From positions 2,958,132 to 3,022,131 of the forward strand of contig NZ_CP168006.1 of NCBI RefSeq assembly GCF_041521385.1: DNA of 64,000 nt, in the 5' to 3' direction. A program made the position numbers and the translations under genes. Origin of the DNA: Alcaligenes faecalis. GTDB lineage: Bacteria; Pseudomonadota; Gammaproteobacteria; Burkholderiales; Burkholderiaceae_B. Positions 44,137 through 53,119 of the stretch are shown piece by piece (positions within the stretch are counted from its first letter, which is position 1; each line of letters opens with the position of its first letter). Below the pieces are notes generated by a model. The model did no database searches and was not told the origin of the DNA. It saw nothing but the letters and a program-made list of their open reading frames with translations.

Positions 44137-45546
44137 TTAGCCACGAATATTGGAACCGGGAACACGCAAACGCGTCCCCCTGGAAAGAGTGCTGCCTTTG
44201 ATATTGTTCAGGCGTCGCAGTTCAGCCACCGACGTGTCGTACCGTTTGGCCAAGGCGTAGAGTGTATCGCCCCGTCGAACGGTATGGGTACGCACGTTGG
44301 CGCTGCGACGCAAAACAACGGTGTCATTCTTGCGGTTGACGCTGGCCGTTTGCGTCCGAGCTCGGCGTGTACTTTGCGCCACCGGCGCGGCCGGTGTGTT
44401 GGTCAGGGAAGCCAGTTGCAGGCTGCCTTCACCCAAGGTGGTGCTGGGAACCAGCAGCGTCTGAGCGACGGCTTTGGTGCTCTTGCGGCTTAAACCATTG
44501 ATGGAGCGCAGTTGCGACAGGGTAATGCCGTGGCGCTGGGCAATGGACAGGTAGCTTTCGCCACGCTTGGACTGGTAGGCTTTCCAGTTGCTGAGCTTGC
44601 CCTGATAGGCGGCCAGATTGGCATTGAAGATATCAACCTTGTTGGCCGGCAGCAGCAAGGTGCCGCGATCTGCCGGGATGGTGGGGCGATTGTGAGCGGC
44701 ATTCAAGGCCTTGAATTCGTCCACAGAGATTTCAGCCAGCTCGGCTGCCAGGGCAACGTCAATGTCCTTGTTCTTGCGCACAGCGGTGAAATATGGCGTG
44801 TTGCTGACCGGGGGCAAGGTGATGCCGTAACGCTCCGGGTTAGCCACAATATTCTTGATTGCTTGCAGTTTGGGGACGTAATTGCGCGTTTCGTCCGGCA
44901 TCTTCAGAGATAAGTAGTCAACGCCCAGGTCAGCCTGTTCGTTGCGTTCCATGGCGCGGCGCACGGAGCCTTCCCCCCAATTGTAGGAAGCCAGAGCCAA
45001 ATACCAGTCGCCCTGGAATTCGTACAGGTAAGACAGGTAGTCCAAGGCAGCGCGGGTGGATTCGACTGGGTCGCGGCGCTGGTCTACCCACCAGTTCTGC
45101 TCCAGCTTGTACTGTGTGCCGGTGCTGGGGATGAATTGCCACAGGCCTGCGGCATGAGCGCGCGAATAGGCGACCGGGTTATAGGCACTTTCCACAAACG
45201 GCAGCAAGGCCAGTTCGGAAGGCAGACCGCGGGCATCAAGTTCATCCATGATGTGATACAGATAGCGCGAGGCGCGCTGGCTCATGGTGCGGATGGACTC
45301 GGGGTGCGAAGCGTAGTAATTGGTCCAGTGATCCACCAGATCGGAATGCAGGTTGGGGATGGAAAAGCCCCGGCGCATCCGATCCCACGCATCTTTGGGC
45401 GGGTGGGTCAGATCAATGGTGCGAGACGTATCGGCGGCAATGCTGGTGGAGGTCTTGGCGGCTTTTTGTGGGCTGACCTTGGGGCCTGTGGCGCAGCCAG
45501 CCAGCACGAAAGCGCATAGCAGCGCAAAAAGTCTCATTAGGTTCAT
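44137..45546 (-). CDS. mltD: Membrane-bound lytic murein transglycosylase D
   Basis: A 469-aa lipoprotein (signal peptide ending FVLAGC). The SLT domain has the catalytic Glu in LALLPFVESAYNPVAYSRAHA and the downstream LWQFIPSTG. At least two LysM repeats follow near the C-terminus (GESYLSIAQRHGITLSQLRS and RRGDTLYALAKRYDTSVAEL) for binding peptidoglycan. It cleaves the glycan strand to anhydro-muropeptides during wall turnover. The ATG at 45546 is 10 bp from the gloB stop codon, so gloB and mltD are probably cotranscribed, as in other proteobacteria. Confidence 0.93.
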   Translation of the reverse strand: MNLMRLFALLCAFVLAGCATGPKVSPQKAAKTSTSIAADTSRTIDLTHPPKDAWDRMRRGFSIPNLHSDLVDHWTNYYASHPESIRTMSQRASRYLYHIMDELDARGLPSELALLPFVESAYNPVAYSRAHAAGLWQFIPSTGTQYKLEQNWWVDQRRDPVESTRAALDYLSYLYEFQGDWYLALASYNWGEGSVRRAMERNEQADLGVDYLSLKMPDETRNYVPKLQAIKNIVANPERYGITLPPVSNTPYFTAVRKNKDIDVALAAELAEISVDEFKALNAAHNRPTIPADRGTLLLPANKVDIFNANLAAYQGKLSNWKAYQSKRGESYLSIAQRHGITLSQLRSINGLSRKSTKAVAQTLLVPSTTLGEGSLQLASLTNTPAAPVAQSTRRARTQTASVNRKNDTVVLRRSANVRTHTVRRGDTLYALAKRYDTSVAELRRLNNIKGSTLSRGTRLRVPGSNIRG

Positions 45547-45556
45547 TGCGGAATCT

Positions 45557-46369
45557 TTAGAAATTGTTTTTCCAGTCGCGCAGGCTGGCAAATACCTCGA
45601 CAGGATTATTCAAGGATTGGGCAGCATGGTGCTCGGCAGCCTGAATAACAGCAGTCGTCTCGCAACGCAGAAAGGGATTGGTAGCCAATTCTGTTTTCAA
45701 GGTGGAGGGCACCGTAGGCAAATTTTGCTGACGCTTGAGGGTATCCTGCTCCCAACGTTGGTGCAGTTGGGAATTGTCTGGCTCTACCTGTAGAGCCCAA
45801 CGTAAATTGGATAAAGTGTACTCGTGCGCACAGCAGATCAGGGTGTCCGATGGCAGTTTCGCCAACTTGCCCAGGGAATCCGTCATTTGTGCCGGGGTGC
45901 CTTCAAAGAGACGTCCACAACCCGCAGCAAACAGGGTATCACCACAGAAAACAAAGGGCTGTTTTACCTCATTTTGACCAAAGTACGCAACGTGCCCGGC
46001 GGTATGGCCGGGGATGTCCAGGACCTCCAGTGTCAGTTCCAGAGTCGGTAATTCGACCTTGTCGGACTGGCCGACACGGACATCACAGGCGGGTAGAGGC
46101 TCGTGGGCTGGGCCCCACACGCGGGCCGGATGCTTAGCCAGGATATCTTTGACACCACCCACATGGTCACCATGGTGGTGTGTCAGTAAAATGGCATCCA
46201 GTTGTAAGGACTCGCGTTCCAGCCAATCCAGAACCGGAGCGGCCTGGCCGGGGTCAACCACCAGGGCGTGACCATGTCGACTTAAGGCCCATATATAGTT
46301 GTCGTTCAGGGCCGGTAGTGGAATCAGGCGAACATCGCTTGGCACAGGCCAGGTAAATGCATTCATCAT
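45557..46369 (-). CDS. gloB: Hydroxyacylglutathione hydrolase (glyoxalase II)
   Basis: The 270-aa metallo-hydrolase has THHHGDH, the two-metal-binding motif, near residue 63 and the downstream metal-binding His in IPGHTAGHVAY and CAHEYTLSNLRWA. It splits S-lactoylglutathione to lactate and glutathione. Two adjacent ATGs are possible (46369 and 46366). A methyltransferase gene is divergent, with 20 bp between the two start codons. Confidence 0.94.
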   Translation of the reverse strand: MMNAFTWPVPSDVRLIPLPALNDNYIWALSRHGHALVVDPGQAAPVLDWLERESLQLDAILLTHHHGDHVGGVKDILAKHPARVWGPAHEPLPACDVRVGQSDKVELPTLELTLEVLDIPGHTAGHVAYFGQNEVKQPFVFCGDTLFAAGCGRLFEGTPAQMTDSLGKLAKLPSDTLICCAHEYTLSNLRWALQVEPDNSQLHQRWEQDTLKRQQNLPTVPSTLKTELATNPFLRCETTAVIQAAEHHAAQSLNNPVEVFASLRDWKNNF

Positions 46370-46389
46370 GGTAGAGGGAGAAAGCGCCA

Positions 46390-47151
46390 GTGGAGCAGAC
46401 TTTGAATGATCAATTTGCCCAGTGGTTGGAAACCGTACCGGGGCGATATGTGCGGGCTTGGGAACAAGCCGCAATCGATGCGGAGGTGCTCAACACCTTC
46501 GGGTATCATGCCATACAAATTGGATTGCCGCATTGGGACCTCCTGGCACAGAGCCGCATCTCTTGTAAGGTATGCACGGCCCAGGCGGGCGTTTTGCCCG
46601 CTCAACAGAAAAACCTGGTGTATGCCCAGCCCGAGCATCTGCCTTTTGACACACAAAGCATTGATCTTTTAATCCTGCCCCATACATTGGAAAGCGCCAG
46701 CGACCCGCACCAGGTGTTGCGAGAGGCCGAGCGTGTTCTAGTGCCAGAAGGACGCATTCTCCTGACGGGTTTCAACCCTTTAAGTCTGTGGGGTGCCCAT
46801 GACTGGATTCCGGGCCTGGAGCGGGGCACGCCGACATTGCCGAAGGATCTGATGTCTCCCTCGCGTTTGCGCGACTGGTTGAAGCTCTTGTCTTTTGATG
46901 TACAAAGTACGCAGATGGGTTGTTATGCGCCCTTGTGCCGTCAACAGGTTTGGCTGGATCGCTGGCGCTGGGTGGAGCAAAGCGGAGCGCGCTGGTGGAG
47001 CTTTGCGGGGGCCGTCTATATGATCAGTGCGGTCAAACGCACGCCTGCCTTGCGCCTGGTCGGGCCCAAGTGGAAGAAAAACCGTCGGCGTGTACGTCGG
47101 CCTATCGTGGTGGCAGGACGCGCTGCTGATGAAGGAATAAGCAAGACATGA
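46390..47151 (+). CDS. SAM-dependent methyltransferase (type 11)
   Basis: The 253-aa protein has a class I methyltransferase core, with [20 protein letters not shown] and [20 protein letters not shown] in place of the usual post-I and motif III blocks; the glycine-rich motif I is weak ([13 protein letters not shown]). The C-terminal end is basic. I chose the GTG at 46390 with GGGAG upstream. It overlaps rnhA by 4 nt and is divergent to gloB, a gene order seen in many proteobacteria (gloB-yafS-rnhA), so it is the YafS-like member. The methyl acceptor is unknown. Confidence 0.85.
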   Translation: MEQTLNDQFAQWLETVPGRYVRAWEQAAIDAEVLNTFGYHAIQIGLPHWDLLAQSRISCKVCTAQAGVLPAQQKNLVYAQPEHLPFDTQSIDLLILPHTLESASDPHQVLREAERVLVPEGRILLTGFNPLSLWGAHDWIPGLERGTPTLPKDLMSPSRLRDWLKLLSFDVQSTQMGCYAPLCRQQVWLDRWRWVEQSGARWWSFAGAVYMISAVKRTPALRLVGPKWKKNRRRVRRPIVVAGRAADEGISKT

Positions 47152-47591
47152 CAGATGTTGTTGATATTTGGACCGATGGCGCCTGCAAGGGCAATCCGGG
47201 TTTGGGGGGATGGGGCGCGTTGCTGCGCCATGGCGGGCGAGAAAAAGCCATTTGTGGGGGCGAGGTCGATACCACCAATAATCGTATGGAGCTGATGGCT
47301 GTGATCGAGGCACTCAAGGCCTTGAAGCGTCCATGTCAGGTGCGGGTCCATACTGATTCGCAATACGTACAAAAGGGCATGAACGAATGGCTACCTGGCT
47401 GGAAAGCGCGTGGCTGGCGTACCGCAGATAAAAAACCCGTTAAAAATGCCGATCTGTGGCAGGAGCTGGAGCAGCAGGCAGCCAGGCATGAGTTGACCTG
47501 GTTATGGGTACGTGGTCATGCAGGAGACCCCGGTAATGAGCGGGCGGATCAGTTGGCCAACGAAGGCGTGGAAATAGCCAGGCAGTTATAA
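47148..47591 (+). CDS. rnhA: Ribonuclease HI
   Basis: A 147-aa RNase H with the four catalytic acidic residues in place: [31 protein letters not shown] and [12 protein letters not shown]. It degrades the RNA of RNA-DNA hybrids during replication. It is preceded by the yafS-like methyltransferase gene and followed, after a 260-bp gap and an efflux pump, by dnaQ; in E. coli rnhA and dnaQ are divergent neighbours, so an insertion seems to separate them here. Confidence 0.95.
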   Translation: MTDVVDIWTDGACKGNPGLGGWGALLRHGGREKAICGGEVDTTNNRMELMAVIEALKALKRPCQVRVHTDSQYVQKGMNEWLPGWKARGWRTADKKPVKNADLWQELEQQAARHELTWLWVRGHAGDPGNERADQLANEGVEIARQL

Positions 47592-47618
47592 GATCTTGGG
47601 CAGATTTTTAGCCCGCTG

Positions 47619-47628
47619 ATAGTACTAT
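47619..47628. promoter_or_regulatory. Palindrome ahead of the second RND pump
   Basis: ATAGTACTAT is a perfect 10-bp palindrome 63 bp before the adaptor gene start; the right half, TACTAT, could be a -10 box. No regulator gene adjoins this pump. Role inferred from position only. Confidence 0.35.
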
Positions 47629-47690
47629 TAGCCACCCGTCATATTTTGTCAGATTGCTTCACCGGCTTGGCCGGTCAGGAAAAGCCGCCC

Positions 47691-48737
47691 ATGATTTCCA
47701 CGCTGCGCCCCGCGATATTTGTTCTGCTCCTTGTACTGTTGCTCAGTGGTACATCCAGTTGGGCACAGTCTGACGCTACCCGGGTGCAAGTGCTACCCGT
47801 GCGGCAAAGTGAGTTGATTCGTGATGTGGCGGCGGTGGGAACCCTGGTAGCCAGGGAATCCGTCATGCTGCGACCCGAGATCAGTGGTCGTATTTCAGCG
47901 ATCAGTTTTGAAGAAGGTCAGCCTATCAAGAAAGGCCAGCTCTTGATTCAATTGGACCCGGCCATGGCGCAGGCGCAATTGAATCAGGCACAGGCAAATT
48001 TGAATCTGGCCCATAGTCAGCACAATCGTTCTGCGCAGCTAAGCCGCCAGGGTTTTATCAGCCAGCAGGCCAAAGATGAGTCCGGCAGCCGTTTGGCCGT
48101 TCAACAGGCGCAAGTGCAATTGGCACGAGTGCAACTGGACAAGACCCGAATCCGTGCTCCGTTCGATGGCGTTACCGGACTACGTAATGTATCGGTGGGC
48201 GATTATGTTGGGCCGGGCACAGATCTGGTGCAGATCGAAGCGGTTTCTACCTTGAACGTGGACTTCCGTATCCCTGAACAATATCTGGCCGATGTGAAGG
48301 CTGGCATGCCGGTCGAGCTGCGCTTTGATGCGCTTCAGGGCCAAACCCGTCATGGTTCGGTTCTGGCAGTCAGCCCAGCAGTGGATACGGCGGGCCGTTC
48401 GATTTTGTTACGCGCGCAGGTGCCCAATGAAGATGGCGTCTTGCGCCCTGGTTTGTTCAGCCGCGTGCGCCTGGAGCTGTCGCGCTACCAAGCCTTGATG
48501 GTGCCGGAAACCGCCTTGGCTCCTTCAGGGCAGGATCAGTATATCTATATTGTGAAAGATGGCCGGGCAGAGCGTCGACAGGTGCAGATTGGGGTTCGCG
48601 AACAAGGTTGGGTGCACGTAATCGGTGATCTGAAAGCCGGCGACAATGTGCTGGTAGCCGGATTGCAAAAGGTGCGTGATGGCGTGCCGGTCGATATTCA
48701 GGAAGTGATCGACGTCCAAACGCAGCCGCAGAGCTAG
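47691..48737 (+). CDS. RND efflux membrane fusion protein
   Basis: A 348-aa adaptor with a Sec signal peptide (FVLLLVLLLSGTSSWAQ) and no lipobox. It has the lipoyl domain halves (LRPEISGRISAISFEEGQPI, RIRAPFDGVTGLRNVSVGDY) split by a short helical hairpin and a C-terminal barrel. The start was set at the ATG 47691 with GGAAAAG upstream. It couples the RND permease encoded 9 bp downstream to an outer membrane channel, which is not encoded in this window. Confidence 0.92.
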   Translation: MISTLRPAIFVLLLVLLLSGTSSWAQSDATRVQVLPVRQSELIRDVAAVGTLVARESVMLRPEISGRISAISFEEGQPIKKGQLLIQLDPAMAQAQLNQAQANLNLAHSQHNRSAQLSRQGFISQQAKDESGSRLAVQQAQVQLARVQLDKTRIRAPFDGVTGLRNVSVGDYVGPGTDLVQIEAVSTLNVDFRIPEQYLADVKAGMPVELRFDALQGQTRHGSVLAVSPAVDTAGRSILLRAQVPNEDGVLRPGLFSRVRLELSRYQALMVPETALAPSGQDQYIYIVKDGRAERRQVQIGVREQGWVHVIGDLKAGDNVLVAGLQKVRDGVPVDIQEVIDVQTQPQS

Positions 48738-48746
48738 GGCACAGTC

Positions 48747-51700
48747 ATGGTTCTTTCTGATCTGTGTATCCGTCGCCCAGTTTTTGCCACGGTTCTGTCG
48801 TTGGTGATTGTGCTGGTTGGTTTCATTTCCTATGAACGCCTGACCGTACGTGAATACCCCGCTATTGATGAGCCGGTGGTGTCTGTCATCACCAACTATA
48901 AAGGGGCCTCGCCGGAGGTGATCGAGTCCCAGGTGACCAAGCCGCTGGAGGATCAGTTGTCCGGGATCGAGGGCGTGAACGTAATGACTTCACGCAGTCG
49001 TTCCGAACGTAGCCTGATCAACATTAAATTCAATCTGGACCGGGCCCCCGATGCGGCTGCTGCGGATGTGCGTGACAAGGTGTCGCGTGCCCGACGTTTC
49101 CTGCCCGATGAGGTGGACGAGCCCATTATCAATAAGGTGGAGGCAGACTCCACCCCGATCATCTATGTCGGTGTGGATACTGGGGACTACAGCATGCTGG
49201 AGGCCTCGGACTACATTAAGCGTTATATCAAAACGCGCTTGTCTGTTTTGCCCGGAGCAGCAGAAGTGCGCGTATTTGGCGAGCGCCTGCCTGCCATGCG
49301 GATCGACCTGGATCGCACCCGATTGGGGGCCTATCAGTTGACCGTGCAGGACGTGGAAGATGCGTTGCGTAAACAAAACGTGCTGATTCCGGCTGGCCGC
49401 ATCGAGTCCGATGCGCGTGAGTTCTCCGTGGTGTCCTCCACCGACCTGGAAACGCCCGAGGAGTTTCGCGACATCATCATCAGCCAGGCCGCCGGTTATC
49501 CGGTGCGTATCTCCGACATTGCTCAAGTGCGTATTGGACCTGCCGAAGAACGGGTACTGGCCCGCTTTAATGGGCAAAACAGTTTGAACATTGGTGTGAC
49601 CAAGCAGTCCACTGCCAACCCGCTGGATTTATCCAAGGCGGTGCGTGCCGAGGTGGAGCGCATCAACGAAAGTTTGCCGGGCAATATGAAGCTGACCGTG
49701 TCTTACGACAGCTCCATCTTCATTCAAAAATCCATTGATTCGGTCTACACCACCATTGCCGAAGCTATCTTGCTGGTGGTGTTGGTAATCGTGTTTTTCC
49801 TGCGCAGTTTCCGTGCCAGCCTCATCCCTATTGTGACGATTCCGATCTCCCTGATCGGGGCTTTTGCCATCATGTACATGTTGGGCTTTTCAATCAATAC
49901 GCTGACTTTGTTGGCCATGGTGCTGGCGATTGGCCTGGTAGTGGACGATGCGATTGTGGTGCTGGAGAACGTATATCGCCATATTGAGGAAGGCAAAACC
50001 GCCATGCAGGCAGCCTTTTTGGGCGTGCGTGAAATTGCCTTTGCGGTGATTGCCATGACGCTGACCCTGGTGGCGGTGTATGCACCACTGGCTTTTGCTA
50101 CAGGCCGGACCGGGCGATTGTTTATCGAGTTTGCCCTGACCTTGGCGGCTGCTGTGCTGGTGTCCGGTTTTGTGGCCCTGACCTTGACCCCCATGATGTG
50201 CTCGCGCATGTTGCGTCCGCACAGCGCCAAAGTGGGCCGTGTCAGCCAGAGTATCGAGAACTTCCTTGTCTGGCTGACGCGTGGCTATCGTCGTGTCTTG
50301 ATTCGTGCCTTACGCTGGCGCTGGCTGGTCTTGTTGATCGGTGTGGCCGTTGCCGCAAGCAGTGCGTTGCTGTTTACGGTCATCAAAAGCGAACTGGCTC
50401 CGATTGAAGACCGGGGGGTGATTTTTGGAATTGTGAATTCGCCTGAAGGCGCCACGCTGGATTACACCTTGCACAATGTGGAGCGGGTGGAGGAGCTGTA
50501 TCGCGGCATACCGGAGACCGAAGGCTACCAGTCCATTATTGGTTTCCCAACCGTGACCGATTCCTTTGCGATTCTGCGTTTGAAGCCGTGGGAAGAGCGC
50601 ACACGTAACCAGCAGTCCATTGCACGTGAGCTGCAGCCGCATTTCTCGGCCATTCCTGGTGCGCGTGCCTTTCCTACCAATCCGCCCTCCCTGGGGCAGC
50701 GCGCGACCTCCAAGCCGGTGGAGTTTGTGATCATGAGCCAGGCTCCTTATCCGGAGTTGGCCAAGATCGTGGACAGTTTTCTGGCTGAGTTGCGAGACTA
50801 TCCAGGGCTGTTGAATGTGGATACGGACTTGCGTTTGAACACGCCAGAAATCCGTATTGATGTAGACCGCGACAAGCTGGCTGACACCGGCGTCTCGGTG
50901 GATGCCGTAGGCCGCACGCTGGAATCCATGCTGGGTGGGCGTCAGGTCACACGCTACCAGAGCGACGGCGAACAATACGATGTGATTGTGCAGGTGGATA
51001 AACAGGCTCGTTCCAGTCCGCAAAATATTCTGGATATTTACGTGCGTACCCAGGACGGTGGCATGGTGCAGGCTTCCAACTTCCTGAAAGTGCGCGAAAG
51101 CGTGTCACCGCAATCACTGAACCATTTCAACCGTTTGCGGGCTGTGATCGTGGAAGCCTCAGTGGCTCCCGGCTACGCTCTGGGTGAAGTGCTTGAACAC
51201 ATGAATGAGGTGGCGCGCAAGACCTTGCCTGAAACCGTGCAGACGGACTTGGACGGCCAGTCACGCGAGTTCCGGGACTCCTCGGGCAGCATTTATGTCG
51301 TGTTCCTGATGGCATTGGCCTTTATTTATTTGGTGCTGGCCGCGCAGTTTGAAAGCTGGCGCAATCCGCTCATTATCATGCTGTCTGTGCCTTTGTCCAT
51401 GACGGGCGCTTTGCTGGCTCTGTGGCTGTCGGGCGGAACCCTGTCCATTTATAGTCAGATTGGTTTGATTACTCTGGTGGGGCTGATTACCAAACACGGT
51501 ATCTTGATTGTGGAATTTGCCACCCAACAACGCGAAGCGGGGGCTAGTTTGTACAATGCCGTGGTGCGCGCTTGCGAGATGCGCCTGCGTCCCATCTTGA
51601 TGACAACCGGTGCCATGGTACTGGGTGTTTTGCCGCTGGCCTACGCCTCCGGGGCAGGTGCCGAATCCCGCCAGCAAATTGGCTGGGTGCTGGTAGGCGG

Positions 51701-51824
51701 CTTGTCCCTGGGTACCTTGCTGACCTTGTTTGTGGTGCCCGTGGCCTACACGCTGATTGCAGGCAAGCAAGAAGGGCAGGACAAGCAACTGGAATTGATT
51801 GACAAGCCCCAGGCCTCTGTCTGA
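48747..51824 (+). CDS. RND (HAE-1) efflux permease, MexW/MdtB-like
   Basis: A 1025-aa pump with the usual twelve helices and two periplasmic loops. The N-terminus MVLSDLCIRRPVFATVLSLV and VLAIGLVVDDAIVVLENVYR with the proton-relay Asp pair mark an HAE-1 drug exporter. It is one member of an adaptor-permease pair with no regulator or outer membrane factor. It differs clearly from the pump at 33241-36312, so the strain has at least two such systems. Substrate unknown. Confidence 0.93.
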   Translation: MVLSDLCIRRPVFATVLSLVIVLVGFISYERLTVREYPAIDEPVVSVITNYKGASPEVIESQVTKPLEDQLSGIEGVNVMTSRSRSERSLINIKFNLDRAPDAAAADVRDKVSRARRFLPDEVDEPIINKVEADSTPIIYVGVDTGDYSMLEASDYIKRYIKTRLSVLPGAAEVRVFGERLPAMRIDLDRTRLGAYQLTVQDVEDALRKQNVLIPAGRIESDAREFSVVSSTDLETPEEFRDIIISQAAGYPVRISDIAQVRIGPAEERVLARFNGQNSLNIGVTKQSTANPLDLSKAVRAEVERINESLPGNMKLTVSYDSSIFIQKSIDSVYTTIAEAILLVVLVIVFFLRSFRASLIPIVTIPISLIGAFAIMYMLGFSINTLTLLAMVLAIGLVVDDAIVVLENVYRHIEEGKTAMQAAFLGVREIAFAVIAMTLTLVAVYAPLAFATGRTGRLFIEFALTLAAAVLVSGFVALTLTPMMCSRMLRPHSAKVGRVSQSIENFLVWLTRGYRRVLIRALRWRWLVLLIGVAVAASSALLFTVIKSELAPIEDRGVIFGIVNSPEGATLDYTLHNVERVEELYRGIPETEGYQSIIGFPTVTDSFAILRLKPWEERTRNQQSIARELQPHFSAIPGARAFPTNPPSLGQRATSKPVEFVIMSQAPYPELAKIVDSFLAELRDYPGLLNVDTDLRLNTPEIRIDVDRDKLADTGVSVDAVGRTLESMLGGRQVTRYQSDGEQYDVIVQVDKQARSSPQNILDIYVRTQDGGMVQASNFLKVRESVSPQSLNHFNRLRAVIVEASVAPGYALGEVLEHMNEVARKTLPETVQTDLDGQSREFRDSSGSIYVVFLMALAFIYLVLAAQFESWRNPLIIMLSVPLSMTGALLALWLSGGTLSIYSQIGLITLVGLITKHGILIVEFATQQREAGASLYNAVVRACEMRLRPILMTTGAMVLGVLPLAYASGAGAESRQQIGWVLVGGLSLGTLLTLFVVPVAYTLIAGKQEGQDKQLELIDKPQASV

Positions 51825-51910
51825 ACCTGTGGTTCTGGTCTCCGGGGAAGCTGGTCATACAGCTACTTTGTTGAAGGCCGTGACCGTGATTGAATTTGTA
51901 GGGAAAGTGA

Positions 51911-52636
51911 ATGCGTCAAATTATTCTGGATACTGAAACCACCGGTCTGGAGCCACGCGAGGGGCACCGAATTGTTGAAGTGGGTGGGGTCGAGTTGTTC
52001 AACCGTAAATTGACGGGCCGCCATCTGCACTTGTATCTGAACCCGGATAGGGACTCTGATCCCGAGGCTTTGGCCATTCATGGTCTGACCACGGAGTTTC
52101 TGGCCGGCCATCCACGTTTCAAGGATGTGGTCGATCAGGTGCTGGATTTTGTGCAGGGCGCGGAAGTCATTATTCATAATGCCTCCTTTGATACCCGCTT
52201 TCTGGACGCTGAATTGCAGAAGGTAGGCAAGGGACCGTTCTCGCAATACTGCGACAGCATTACTGACTCCTTGCTGGTGGCGCGGGAAATGCACCCTGGC
52301 AAGCGCAACTCTTTGGATGCCTTGTGCGAACGCTACGGTATTTCCAACTCTCACCGTACCTTGCACGGCGCTTTGCTGGACTCGGAATTGTTGGCCGACG
52401 TCTGGCTGGCCATGACGCGGGGGCAGGACGCGTTGTTGATGGACTTTGACGAGTCTGATGGTCAAGGTGGTGATGGCAACGATTTGAGCCTGGGCAAGTT
52501 TGATCCCAGTGTGCTCAAAGTGTTGCGTGCGTCCGAAGCTGATCAGGCCGAGCACGAGAAATACATGGACGTGTTGGAAAAACAGAACAAGAAGCCGCCC
52601 ATGTGGCGCGAGATGCTCAATCCAGCAGCAGAGTAA
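51911..52636 (+). CDS. dnaQ: DNA polymerase III epsilon subunit
   Basis: A 241-aa proofreading exonuclease with DEDDh motifs: Exo I LDTETTGLE, Exo II HNASFDTRFLD and Exo III HRTLHGALLDSELLA. The C-terminal 60 residues end in a segment that binds the polymerase alpha subunit. The family edits misincorporated bases at replication forks. The gene is 87 bp after the second RND pump and followed by tRNA-Val. Confidence 0.95.
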   Translation: MRQIILDTETTGLEPREGHRIVEVGGVELFNRKLTGRHLHLYLNPDRDSDPEALAIHGLTTEFLAGHPRFKDVVDQVLDFVQGAEVIIHNASFDTRFLDAELQKVGKGPFSQYCDSITDSLLVAREMHPGKRNSLDALCERYGISNSHRTLHGALLDSELLADVWLAMTRGQDALLMDFDESDGQGGDGNDLSLGKFDPSVLKVLRASEADQAEHEKYMDVLEKQNKKPPMWREMLNPAAE

Positions 52637-52731
52637 CTGTTCAGGAAAAACAGCCGGCCCTGATCTTGTAAATCGAGCAGGGCCATGCTATAGTTTTTTT
52701 CTTCGCAGCTTTTGCAGTTCTTAAAAGCTTC

Positions 52732-52806
52732 GGGCGGTTAACTCAGTGGTAGAGTGCCACCTTCACACGGTGGAAGTCACAAGTTCGAACCTTGTACCGC
52801 CCACCA
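52732..52806 (+). tRNA. tRNA-Val(CAC)
   Basis: A standard cloverleaf: acceptor stem GGGCGGT/ACCGCCC, D arm with ACTC/GAGT, anticodon stem CCACC/GGTGG with loop TTCACAC giving anticodon CAC, T arm ACAAG-TTCGAAC-CTTGT, discriminator A and encoded CCA end. CAC reads the valine codon GUG. It lies 95 bp after dnaQ. Confidence 0.95.
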
Positions 52807-52966
52807 TCTCTCCCTTCCTATATTTCCCCAGTTGTTTATTTATTGCCTTCATCTTGGGCGGTTTACTCGCGTCCTGTGTTTGTGTTGAGAACGACCAGAA
52901 CCTATGCAGGCATCGAGGAAATGCACAAGCCGAGGGGAACTTAAAACGGAATAGCCATTCTCCCGT

Positions 52967-53029
52967 TGATTGCTGATTGCTGATTGCTGATTGCTGATTG
53001 CTGATTGCTGATTGCTGATTGCTGATTGC
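52967..53029. repeat. Nine tandem copies of heptamer TGATTGC
   Basis: The unit TGATTGC is repeated nine times in perfect register over 63 bp. It ends directly at the A run of the terminator hairpin. It lies downstream of both the tRNA and the leftward fatty acid carrier gene, so it is not placed to change a reading frame or a promoter. Slipped-strand variation in copy number is likely. Confidence 0.95.
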
Positions 53030-53063
53030 AAAACGCCCAATGAATACTCATTGGGCGTTTTTT
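53030..53063. terminator. Bidirectional terminator after the heptamer repeat
   Basis: AACGCCCAATGA and TCATTGGGCGTT pair around ATAC, with A residues on the left and six T on the right. It can serve the tRNA transcript on the + strand and the carrier gene on the - strand. Confidence 0.85.
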
Positions 53064-53119
53064 ATGGCTAGGGAAATGGTGATGCCACTAAAGGCATCGC
53101 CCTGTCTCTTGCCTGCCTT

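Larger units (their letters stand above)
52807..53119. other. Gene-free stretch between tRNA-Val and the fatty acid carrier gene
   Basis: The stretch holds a heptamer tandem repeat (52967-53029), a terminator stem (53030-53063) and, at 53081-53098, a small inverted repeat (GATGCC/GGCATC). I see no gene; short ORFs across the repeat are produced by it. Confidence 0.6.

Noticed and set aside
52967..53029. CRISPR-like array
   Set aside because: Units of 7 bp follow each other without spacers; this is a simple tandem repeat.
52849..53040. Short ORF with SAISNQQ repeats
   Set aside because: The repeated peptide is only the translation of the TGATTGC heptamer array.
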